64,000 nt of DNA, taken from positions 124,001 to 188,000 of the forward strand of contig NZ_QUMW01000009.1 in assembly GCF_003387165.1 (NCBI RefSeq), read 5' to 3'. Under the pieces are notes generated by a model. That model was not told the origin of the DNA. It made no database searches and saw nothing but the letters and a program-made list of their open reading frames with translations. Positions within the stretch are counted from its first letter, which is position 1. Each line of letters opens with the position of its first letter. Source of the DNA: Jeotgalicoccus halotolerans. GTDB lineage: Bacteria; Bacillota; Bacilli; Staphylococcales; Salinicoccaceae. The translations under genes and the position numbers were made by a program. Positions 35,058-42,572 of this stretch are shown piece by piece.

Positions 35058-36047
35058 ATGACAGTTACTATATATGATGTGGCTAGAGAAGCAAAAGTCT
35101 CCATGGCAACAGTTTCTAGAGTCTTAAATGGTAATCCAAACGTCAAACCTGAAACAAGAAAAAAAGTTAAAGATGTTATAGATAGATTGAACTATCGCCC
35201 GAATGCGGTGGCAAGAGGACTTGCAAGCAAGAAAACGACGACAGTCGGCGTGATTATTCCGGATATTTCAGATCTTTATTATTCAGCGCTGGCGCGGGGC
35301 CTTGAAGACATCGCAGAAATGTATAATTACCAAATTATTATTACGAACACAGATCAGGATCCTAAGAAAGAACGCAATGCCTTTTTAAACCTAGTCAGCA
35401 AACAGGTTGACGGCATTATTTTCCTCGGCGGAAAACTGAACAGCGATGTGCTTCAGGATATTGAAACTTCAAGAGTGCCTGTAGTGATTTGCGGATCAGG
35501 TGAGGAAGATAATGACATTCCGAACGTTAATATTAATTACTATGAAGCAGCAAAAGAAGTTGCAGGGAAGCTCATCGCTGACGGCACTAAAAATATCTGT
35601 TTTGTTACAGCAGGATACTCCCGTTATCAGGAATCACGTATGATTTCAGGCATGAAAGAAGCATATGAAGAAGCGGGATTCAACGGCGACGATTATTTGA
35701 TGACAGAAGATGCCGGTGATTACGAAAAAGGTAAAGAAATCTTCGGCAAACTGCTCGATAATGAACGCGATGCAGTCATTGTTATCAGTGACGAAGCAGC
35801 GATAGGTATACTGCACGGCGGGCATGAACATGGAGTCGCAATGCCTCAGCGTCTGCAGATTATCAGCTGTTCAAATACGCGTCTGGTAACGATGGTGAGA
35901 CCGAAAATTTCGAGTGTCGCAGTACCATTATATGACCTTGGCGCAGTAGGCATGAGACTGCTGACAAAACTGATGAATGAAGAAAAAGTCGATACTACAT
36001 CAGTCGAACTGCCTTACAGTATCGATTACCGTACGACCACAAGATAA
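35058..36047 (+). CDS. ccpA: Catabolite control protein A (LacI family)
   Basis: 329-residue global carbon regulator. The N-terminal helix-turn-helix TIYDVAREAKVSMATVSRVLNGN, the hinge YRPNAVARGLASKKT with the Leu-Ala lever, and the periplasmic-binding-like core VGVIIPDISDLYYSALARGLEDIA are all typical of CcpA, which acts with HPr-Ser-P at cre sites. Several cre-like sites occur in this window, including one in its own promoter. ATG 35058 follows GGAGGG. Confidence 0.96.
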   Translation: MTVTIYDVAREAKVSMATVSRVLNGNPNVKPETRKKVKDVIDRLNYRPNAVARGLASKKTTTVGVIIPDISDLYYSALARGLEDIAEMYNYQIIITNTDQDPKKERNAFLNLVSKQVDGIIFLGGKLNSDVLQDIETSRVPVVICGSGEEDNDIPNVNINYYEAAKEVAGKLIADGTKNICFVTAGYSRYQESRMISGMKEAYEEAGFNGDDYLMTEDAGDYEKGKEIFGKLLDNERDAVIVISDEAAIGILHGGHEHGVAMPQRLQIISCSNTRLVTMVRPKISSVAVPLYDLGAVGMRLLTKLMNEEKVDTTSVELPYSIDYRTTTR

Positions 36048-36058
36048 TGAACAAAGAA

Positions 36059-36103
36059 GAAACCTGAGGACCTCTTGATGAGAGGAGAGCCTCCGGTTTT
36101 TTG
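36059..36103 (+). terminator. ccpA terminator
   Basis: Outer stem ACCTGAGG / CCTCCGGT with inner CCTCT / AGAGG and a six-T run. Confidence 0.82.
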
Positions 36104-36110
36104 TTTTGTA

Positions 36111-36192
36111 TGGACTTTGTTAAATCGACAATGTACATAGAAAAAGCTGCATAGACTTTGTGAAAACAACAACGTCCATACAGCTCAAAAAC
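36111..36192. repeat. Two-copy 41-bp tandem repeat forming hairpins
   Basis: GACTTTGT occurs at 36113 and 36154 and TTGTKAA at 36117 and 36158, exactly 41 bp apart. The second copy folds as AGCTgcATaGACTTTGT with its complement and, read on the minus strand, ends in a T run (36141-36145), so it also works as the acuC terminator. Located between convergent ccpA and acuC. Confidence 0.65.
36141..36185 (-). terminator. acuCBA operon terminator
   Basis: On the minus strand AGCTGTATGGAC ... GTCTATGCAGCT pairs and is followed by TTTTT. It coincides with the second unit of the 41-bp repeat. Confidence 0.75.
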
Positions 36193-36244
36193 ATACCTCA
36201 AAATTCACAACCTACTGACCTGCCATAAAAAGATAAACACCCGC

Positions 36245-37390
36245 TCACTGTTCCAGATACATCATAAGCCGGTCGAGCATACTCTTATTTTTCTCCGCAA
36301 TCTCAACACGGCGCGGAATATCTGTAAAATCTTCCAGTGTATCTTCCCACAGCACAGGGAAGTCCACTTGACATTTTTCCTTGTATTTATCGATAAATTT
36401 CTCCGGGAGCGGTCCTGACGGAGCATCGATATCTTTCATGGCCAGCCATACCTGGCTCCACATCCGGGGGACGACCTGCCAGATATTGTAACCGCCGCCG
36501 CCAACCGCAATCCACTTGCCGTCAGTATACTTATCTGCGAGCCCGCGAACGAAACGCGGTATTTCCTCATATGATCTGGAAGTCAAAGCTAAATGAGTCA
36601 TCGGGTCCCGGAAGTGCGCATCTACACCGTTCTGGCTCAGAATAATGTCGGGTTTAAAAATCTGGATTGCCTGTTCAATACTTGTTTTAAAGACTTCGAG
36701 AAATGACTCATCTTCAGTAAATGCATCGATGGGCAGATTCATCGTGAAACCGAAGCCTTCTTCTGTACCGCGTTCAGTAGCACTGCCTGTTCCGGGAAAT
36801 AAATATCTGCCGGTTTCATGAATCGAATATGTCACAATATCGCTCCGGTTGTAGAAGGTCCACTGCACACCGTCACCGTGATGGGCGTCTGTATCGATAT
36901 ACATCACTTTTTTGCCGTATTTCTGGGCGAGGTATTCGCATGCAATCGCAGTATCATTATAGACACAGAAGCCGTTTGCCTTGCCGCTGAATCCGTGATG
37001 CAGTCCTCCGGCTAGACTTAAGGCCTTATCGGTCTGTCCGGTCATTACCAGATCGACAGCTGTCAGCGTGGCGCCAACGAGAGCCGCACACTTTTCATGC
37101 ATATCTTTAAAGCTCGGTGTATCTTCCGAATCCAGACCGTACTTCGCCAATTCTTCTTTCGGCAGTTCGCCGTGTCCCGCTGCCCGCACAGCTTCGATAT
37201 AATCACGGGAGTGGACGAGAGCGAGTTCCTCGTCAGTTGCTTTGCGCGGTTTAATAATATCCTCATCAGTTAAAAATCCGGCATCCGTTAATAAGTCCGT
37301 CGTTAATTTTAAGCGCATCTGATTAAAAGGATGAGTATCGTTAAACCGGTATTTAAGCAGTTCATCGGTATAAACATACAAGGGTTTCAT
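36245..37390 (-). CDS. acuC: AcuC, class I histone-deacetylase-family protein deacetylase
   Basis: Zinc-dependent deacetylase that reactivates acetylated acetyl-CoA synthetase. The 381-residue protein has GGLHHGFSGKANGFCVYND, the metal-site IDTDAHHGDGVQW, and GGGGYNIWQVVPRMW. Its ATG overlaps the acuB stop (TAATG). Third gene of the acuABC operon, divergent from acsA. Confidence 0.95.
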   Translation of the reverse strand: MKPLYVYTDELLKYRFNDTHPFNQMRLKLTTDLLTDAGFLTDEDIIKPRKATDEELALVHSRDYIEAVRAAGHGELPKEELAKYGLDSEDTPSFKDMHEKCAALVGATLTAVDLVMTGQTDKALSLAGGLHHGFSGKANGFCVYNDTAIACEYLAQKYGKKVMYIDTDAHHGDGVQWTFYNRSDIVTYSIHETGRYLFPGTGSATERGTEEGFGFTMNLPIDAFTEDESFLEVFKTSIEQAIQIFKPDIILSQNGVDAHFRDPMTHLALTSRSYEEIPRFVRGLADKYTDGKWIAVGGGGYNIWQVVPRMWSQVWLAMKDIDAPSGPLPEKFIDKYKEKCQVDFPVLWEDTLEDFTDIPRRVEIAEKNKSMLDRLMMYLEQ

Positions 37391-38025
37391 TACGACATCT
37401 CGCTTGGATCCAGTACATTAAATCCGGATTCTTTTAATTTTTCTATAGCAATTAACGGATTCATTGCATCGATGCGCAGTACGATAATTTTGTGATCTTT
37501 TTTATCTGCATTCGGATAAATTGAAATGCTGACGATTTTAATATTCAGGTCTTTGAATACTTTTCCGATATCAAATATGACTCCCATGCGGTCCTTAATA
37601 TCAATTTCGATAATAGAACCGGGCTCTTTAATGCCTGTCAGCTCGAGGAAAGTATTAAGCATGTCTTTCTGGGTAACGATACCGACGATTTCTGTCCCGC
37701 GCATTACTGGAATTGCTCCAATCGCATAATGATAAAAATCTTTAGCGATTTCTTCGACGAAGTCGAGCGGATGGCAGGTGGTGACCTGCTGGCGCATAAT
37801 CTTATTCAATTCGAGATCGAGCGATAAATCAGCATTCTTATTTGTAATGGACGGCAAGGCGAGATTCACATCTTTATCGGAAATAATACCTGCCAGACGG
37901 TTATTGTCATCCACAATCGGTATATGCCGGATTGACAGGCGGCTCATCAGGTTCATCGCTTCGTGTATTGTATCGTTGATGTGGAGTGTCTCCACGGGAG
38001 AAGTCATAATTCTTTCTACTAGCAT
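37390..38025 (-). CDS. acuB: AcuB, CBS-pair plus ACT-domain protein
   Basis: 211-residue protein: two CBS motifs (residues about 1-60 with IMTSPVETLHINDTIHEAM, and 75-130) that likely bind adenine nucleotides, then an ACT domain from about 140. Member of the acetoin/acetate-utilisation operon; thought to regulate AcuA/AcuC activity. Overlaps acuC by one base and follows acuA by 18 nt. Confidence 0.93.
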   Translation of the reverse strand: MLVERIMTSPVETLHINDTIHEAMNLMSRLSIRHIPIVDDNNRLAGIISDKDVNLALPSITNKNADLSLDLELNKIMRQQVTTCHPLDFVEEIAKDFYHYAIGAIPVMRGTEIVGIVTQKDMLNTFLELTGIKEPGSIIEIDIKDRMGVIFDIGKVFKDLNIKIVSISIYPNADKKDHKIIVLRIDAMNPLIAIEKLKESGFNVLDPSEMS

Positions 38026-38043
38026 TTATCATCGCACCTCTCG

Positions 38044-38676
38044 TTAAATTAAAAAGCGGTTTTTAAAACGGATTTCATCAAATTGCTGCATTTGTCTGTC
38101 ATTAATATTTTTACCTATACGTGCCATCAGTGTGTTAGCCGGGTGACCTGTAATTTCAGGATCATTTGTCTGGAATACTTCGTAGCCCGCCCGCTGCATC
38201 AGACGGATCATAAGATTTTTGTACTCGTAGACATCGAGGCCGCTGTTTTTTAAGTCCCAGTGCCAATAATATTCTGTCGTAATGATAATATAATTTTCGA
38301 TAAAATCATCGTAAGTGGACAGTTCCAGCATCTTGCCGGCAAGACCGAGTCCCCGGCAGGGCAGGGCGACTTCAACTGCGCCGAGCTCCATAATGAAAGA
38401 ATGATTCCCATCTGACCATCGCTCGAGCGGGTCGGGGTGAAGAAATATAATATAGCCGACAATATGCTTATTTATATGACTGACGATAATTCTGCCTTCC
38501 GGAAGTTCCGCAATTTCCACGAGTGCCTGAAACTGTTCATCCGGACGTCTGAACGCGGTTAAATTATCGTCAAATGTATACGTTCTTAAAGTGTCGCTGT
38601 CAACAGGGCCTTCAATAATGACCATGTCAGATTCTGTTTTAGTTTCCATTTTAAAATAGTGTTTTTGATGCCTCAA
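38044..38676 (-). CDS. acuA: AcuA, GNAT protein acetyltransferase
   Basis: 210-residue GNAT enzyme that acetylates and inactivates AcsA. The acetyl-CoA site is LPCRGLGLAGKML (about 112-124). I chose the TTG at 38676 because AAAAGGGGTG ends 5 nt before it; the first ATG (38649) has no ribosome site. The promoter region is shared with divergent acsA and holds cre sites. Confidence 0.92.
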   Translation of the reverse strand: MRHQKHYFKMETKTESDMVIIEGPVDSDTLRTYTFDDNLTAFRRPDEQFQALVEIAELPEGRIIVSHINKHIVGYIIFLHPDPLERWSDGNHSFIMELGAVEVALPCRGLGLAGKMLELSTYDDFIENYIIITTEYYWHWDLKNSGLDVYEYKNLMIRLMQRAGYEVFQTNDPEITGHPANTLMARIGKNINDRQMQQFDEIRFKNRFLI

Positions 38677-38758
38677 TGGAACACCCCTTTTAAAAGTAAT
38701 TAAATGTTATGAAAAAACAAATTCATTATCATTATATATTATCGGCTATTCATACTAA

Positions 38759-38774
38759 AGTGAAAGCGGTTTTA
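38759..38774. promoter_or_regulatory. cre-like site 1, acuA-acsA intergenic
   Basis: TGAAAGCG core followed by GTTTTA, two mismatches to the cre consensus; nearest of the three to acuA. Confidence 0.4.
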
Positions 38775-38802
38775 TTTAATAAAAATAAAGAAAATAAAAG
38801 AA

Positions 38803-38817
38803 ATCAAGCGTTTTCAT
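38803..38817 (-). promoter_or_regulatory. cre-like site 2, acuA-acsA intergenic
   Basis: Minus strand ATGAAAACGCTTGAT, one mismatch to WTGNAANCGNWNNCW. It lies just upstream of and overlaps the -35 region of the acsA -10 box TATAAT (38840-38845). Confidence 0.6.
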
Positions 38818-38851
38818 AGAATTCTGAACTGCCTTTCAATATAATGGCTAT

Positions 38852-38866
38852 ATGAAAGCGAAATCA
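38852..38866 (+). promoter_or_regulatory. cre site 3 at the acsA transcription start
   Basis: ATGAAAGCGAAATCA fits every defined position of the cre consensus. It starts 7 nt after the TATAAT box, so it covers the transcription start and would act as a roadblock. Confidence 0.75.
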
Positions 38867-38894
38867 TAAATACAAACAAGGGGTGTCGTTAAGG

Positions 38895-40604
38895 ATGAAA
38901 GTAGAACTTTACGAAGCAACAGATCAACATGCGAACATGCCGAATTACGAAGCGGCAAAAGAAAATTTCTCATGGGAAGAGATTGAAAAAGAATTTTCAT
39001 GGTACGAAACAGGAAAAGTTAATATGGCTTATGAAGCTATTGATAAACATGTGGACGAAGGATATGGAGATAAGATTGCGCTTCACTATAAGCTGAATGA
39101 TGATATTCAGTCTTTTACTTTTAAAGAAATGAAAGAGAATTCAAATAAAGCAGCTAACATTTTAAAAGATGCCGGAGTGAAAAAGGGAGACCGCGTATTT
39201 ATCTTTATGGCACGGTCACCAGAATTATATTTTGCACTGCTCGGCGCTTTAAAAATCGGTGCTGTAGTCGGACCGCTGTTTGAAGCGTTTATGGAGAAAG
39301 CGGTCAAAGACAGACTTGAAAACAGTGAAGCATCAACTATTATTACAACGACGGAATTGCTGCCGAGAATTCCCGTTGATGACTTGCCTGATTTAAAAAA
39401 TATTATCGTTACAGGTGACGATGCAGAAGATCAGTACACTAATTTTAATAAAGAAATGGAAAAAGCATCGAAAGAGTTTGATATTGAGTGGCTGGATAAG
39501 GAAGACGGTCTGATTTTACATTATACAAGCGGATCAACAGGGCAGCCGAAAGGTGTACTGCACGCACAGTACGCCATGGTGCAGCAGTATATTTCAGGTA
39601 AATACGTGCTCGACTTAAAAGAAGATGATGTCTACTGGTGTACAGCCGACCCGGGCTGGGTAACAGGTACTTCCTACGGAATATTTGCTCCATGGCTGAA
39701 CCGGACGACTAATGTTATTGTCGGCGGCAGATTCTCTGCAGAATCATGGTACAGTGCTCTCGAACAGCTGAAAGTAACTGTCTGGTACAGTGCACCGACA
39801 GCATTCAGAATGCTGATGGGCAGCAGTGACAATGTAGTAGAGAAATATGATCTATCATCACTGAGACACATACTGTCAGTCGGAGAACCTTTAAACCCTG
39901 AAGTTGTTAAATGGGGGATGGAAGTATTTAACCTCCGTATTCACGATACTTGGTGGATGACTGAAACAGGTGCGCATATGATTGTTAATTTCCCTTCTGT
40001 GGATATTAAGGGCGGCTCGATGGGTAAACCGCTGCCTGGAATTAAAGCGACCATTGTCGATGACCAGGGCAATGAGCTGCCGCCAAACCGTATGGGGAAC
40101 CTCGCTCTGAAAGCAGGGTGGCCGGCGATGATGCGTGAAATTTGGAAAAACAAACCGAAGTATGATTCTTACTTTATCGGTGACTGGTATATTTCAGGAG
40201 ACTCTGCCTACCGTGATGAAGACGGCTACTTCTGGTTCCAGGGACGTGTCGACGATGTCATTATGACCGCGGGCGAGCGTGTCGGTCCATTTGAAATTGA
40301 GTCCAAACTTGTCGAACATGAAGCAGTGCAGGAAGCGGGGGTTATCGGTAAGCCGGATCCTGTCAGAGGAGAAATTGTGAAGGCGTTTATCGCGCTTAGA
40401 AGCGGTTATGAGCCGACTGACGATTTAAAAGAAGAAATCCGTGTATTCGTAAAAAACGGTCTCGCAGCACATGCGGCACCGAAAGAAATAGAGTTTAAAG
40501 ACAGTCTGCCGAAAACGCGCAGCGGTAAAATTATGAGACGGGTGCTTAAAGCATGGGAACTCGATTTACCGGCAGGCGACCTGTCATCGATGGACGATGA
40601 TTAA
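38895..40604 (+). CDS. acsA: Acetyl-CoA synthetase (AMP-forming)
   Basis: Activates acetate to acetyl-CoA through acetyl-AMP. The 569-residue protein has the P-loop-like YTSGSTGQPKGVLHA (about 214-228), WWMTETGAH, YISGDSAYRDEDGYFWFQGRVDDVI, and near the end PKTRSGKIMRR, whose Lys is the AcuA/AcuC acetylation site in the family. ATG 38895 is supported by AAGGGGTG at 38878-38885; the GTG at 38883 overlaps this site. Controlled by CcpA sites upstream. Confidence 0.95.
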   Translation: MKVELYEATDQHANMPNYEAAKENFSWEEIEKEFSWYETGKVNMAYEAIDKHVDEGYGDKIALHYKLNDDIQSFTFKEMKENSNKAANILKDAGVKKGDRVFIFMARSPELYFALLGALKIGAVVGPLFEAFMEKAVKDRLENSEASTIITTTELLPRIPVDDLPDLKNIIVTGDDAEDQYTNFNKEMEKASKEFDIEWLDKEDGLILHYTSGSTGQPKGVLHAQYAMVQQYISGKYVLDLKEDDVYWCTADPGWVTGTSYGIFAPWLNRTTNVIVGGRFSAESWYSALEQLKVTVWYSAPTAFRMLMGSSDNVVEKYDLSSLRHILSVGEPLNPEVVKWGMEVFNLRIHDTWWMTETGAHMIVNFPSVDIKGGSMGKPLPGIKATIVDDQGNELPPNRMGNLALKAGWPAMMREIWKNKPKYDSYFIGDWYISGDSAYRDEDGYFWFQGRVDDVIMTAGERVGPFEIESKLVEHEAVQEAGVIGKPDPVRGEIVKAFIALRSGYEPTDDLKEEIRVFVKNGLAAHAAPKEIEFKDSLPKTRSGKIMRRVLKAWELDLPAGDLSSMDDD

Positions 40605-40640
40605 ATTAATAAATTATAAGAAAATTTAAATAGTAATCGA

Positions 40641-40677
40641 AAAGCAGGCCGTTTACAATGGCCTGCTTTCATTTTTT
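40641..40677 (+). terminator. acsA terminator
   Basis: AAAGCAGGCC / GGCCTGCTTT stem, nine-base loop, T-rich tail. Confidence 0.9.
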
Positions 40678-40742
40678 ATGTCATAATGAATAAGAGTTGT
40701 GAAATCGTTTTACAACGCAAATTATACTTAGGAGCTGAGAAG

Positions 40743-42410
40743 ATGGCACATTTGACTGACCAAGAAATTGCGTCAAAAGCCTCAATACAACCAATTCAGG
40801 AAATTGCTGAAAAAGCAGGAATTCCTGAAGACGCATTAGAAATGTATGGTAAATATAAGGCAAAAGTAGACATCAACCAACTGGAAGGAAACAAGGAAGA
40901 TTCTAAGATAGTTCTTGTATCCGCGATGAACCCGACACCTGCAGGTGAAGGTAAATCAACAGTAACTGTAGGATTAAGTGATGCTTTTAATAAAATCGGT
41001 AAAAAGGTAATGGTTGCTTTACGCGAACCTTCCCTCGGACCTGTAATGGGTGTTAAGGGCGGAGCAACAGGCGGAGGCCATGCACAAGTATTGCCGATGG
41101 AAGAAATCAACTTACACTTTAACGGTGATCTACACGCAATTACTGCAGCAAATAACGCACTGAGTGCATTTATTGATAACCATATTCACCAGGGCAATGC
41201 ATTAAACGTTGATCCGCGCCGTGTAACCTGGAAGCGTGTTATCGACATGAATGACCGTGCGCTTCGTCAAGTTGTTGTCGGTTTGGGCGGACCTACTAGA
41301 GGGGTTCCGCGCGAAGATGGATTTGATATTACAGTTGCAAGTGAAATCATGGCTGTCTTATGTTTATCAAACGACATCATCGATCTTAAAGAAAAATTAG
41401 CTAAAATTGTATTCGGTTATACTTACGACAAAAAACCAGTAACAGTTGGAGAGCTTGAAGTTGAAGGTGCTTTGGCACTTCTTCTTAAAGAAGCGATTAA
41501 ACCTAACCTGGTACAGACTATGGAAGGCACGCCTGCCTTAATTCACGGCGGTCCATTCGCTAACATCGCTCACGGCTGTAACTCAATTATTGCAACAAAC
41601 ACAGCAAGACAGCTTGCTGATATCGTTGTAACAGAGTGCGGATTCGGTTCTGACCTCGGCGGTGAGAAATTCATGGATATTAAAGCACGCATGGGCGGCT
41701 TTAAGCCGGATGCTATCGTTTTAGTTGCAACAATCCGTGCACTTAAGATGAACGGCGGCGTCGCTAAAGCTGACTTAGGCGAAGCTAATGTTGACGCACT
41801 TAAAGAGGGTGTTGTGAACTTAGGTAAACACATCGAAAACGCTCGTAAATTCGGCGTTGAGCCTGTAATTGCTTTAAACGACTTTGTAACTGACACTGAT
41901 GAAGAAAGAAACTTCGTTCTTGGCTGGTGTAAAGAACAGGGCGTACGCGTTGCCTTAACACAAGTATGGGAAAAAGGCGGAGAAGGCGGCGTTGACTTAG
42001 CTAACGAAGTATTAGCAGCAGTTGAAGCTGGAAACGACTTCCACCACCTGTATGAAGATGAACTGCCAATCGCTGACAAGATTGAAAAAATTGTAACAGA
42101 AGTATACGGCGGAGACGGTGTTATCTTAACGGATAAAGCTAAAAAACAAATTGCTGATATCGAAGCTAACGGCTGGGGCAACTTCCCGGTATGTATGGCT
42201 AAGACTCAGTACTCTTTATCAGACGACCCTAAAAAACTTGGACGTCCGACAGGTTTCAATGTAACTGTCCGTGAAGTTATCGCCAAAGCAGGTGCAGGAT
42301 TTGTTGTAGCACTGACAGGTGATATCATGACTATGCCTGGACTTCCTAAAGTACCATCAGCTGTGAAGATGGACGTAAATGCTGACGGATCTTCAACTGG
42401 ATTATTCTAA
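40743..42410 (+). CDS. fhs: Formate--tetrahydrofolate ligase
   Basis: ATP-dependent synthesis of 10-formyl-THF in one-carbon metabolism. The 555-residue length and motifs [17 protein letters not shown] (P loop, about 62-78), [19 protein letters not shown] and [15 protein letters not shown] are typical. Start ATG 40743 follows AGGAGCTGAG; an upstream ATG at 40686 has no ribosome site. Codons are more biased than in neighbours, consistent with high expression. Confidence 0.97.
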   Translation: MAHLTDQEIASKASIQPIQEIAEKAGIPEDALEMYGKYKAKVDINQLEGNKEDSKIVLVSAMNPTPAGEGKSTVTVGLSDAFNKIGKKVMVALREPSLGPVMGVKGGATGGGHAQVLPMEEINLHFNGDLHAITAANNALSAFIDNHIHQGNALNVDPRRVTWKRVIDMNDRALRQVVVGLGGPTRGVPREDGFDITVASEIMAVLCLSNDIIDLKEKLAKIVFGYTYDKKPVTVGELEVEGALALLLKEAIKPNLVQTMEGTPALIHGGPFANIAHGCNSIIATNTARQLADIVVTECGFGSDLGGEKFMDIKARMGGFKPDAIVLVATIRALKMNGGVAKADLGEANVDALKEGVVNLGKHIENARKFGVEPVIALNDFVTDTDEERNFVLGWCKEQGVRVALTQVWEKGGEGGVDLANEVLAAVEAGNDFHHLYEDELPIADKIEKIVTEVYGGDGVILTDKAKKQIADIEANGWGNFPVCMAKTQYSLSDDPKKLGRPTGFNVTVREVIAKAGAGFVVALTGDIMTMPGLPKVPSAVKMDVNADGSSTGLF

Positions 42411-42428
42411 AACGGAATTAAAATGATA

Positions 42429-42462
42429 AAAGCCCAAAATCTTCGGATTTTGGGTTTTTTTG
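42429..42462 (+). terminator. fhs terminator
   Basis: AAGCCCAAAATC / GATTTTGGGTTT stem with loop TTCG and a seven-T tail. Confidence 0.9.
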
Positions 42463-42539
42463 TGTTTGGTTTTGGGATGTTAGATGTTTGAATGACAACG
42501 CCGCTCAAATCTCAACTAAAACACCCCTCTGCACAAAAA

Positions 42540-42566
42540 AACACCTCCACAAGTGGAGGTGTTCCT
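42540..42566 (-). terminator. Terminator of the class A PBP gene
   Basis: AACACCTCCAC / GTGGAGGTGTT hairpin with seven A upstream on the plus strand (a T run for the minus-strand transcript). Confidence 0.87.
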
Positions 42567-42572
42567 GGTAAA

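Noticed and set aside
41570-42181. 203-codon minus-strand ORF opposite fhs
   Set aside because: Shadow frame produced by the strong codon bias of fhs; Ser/Pro-rich with no motif.
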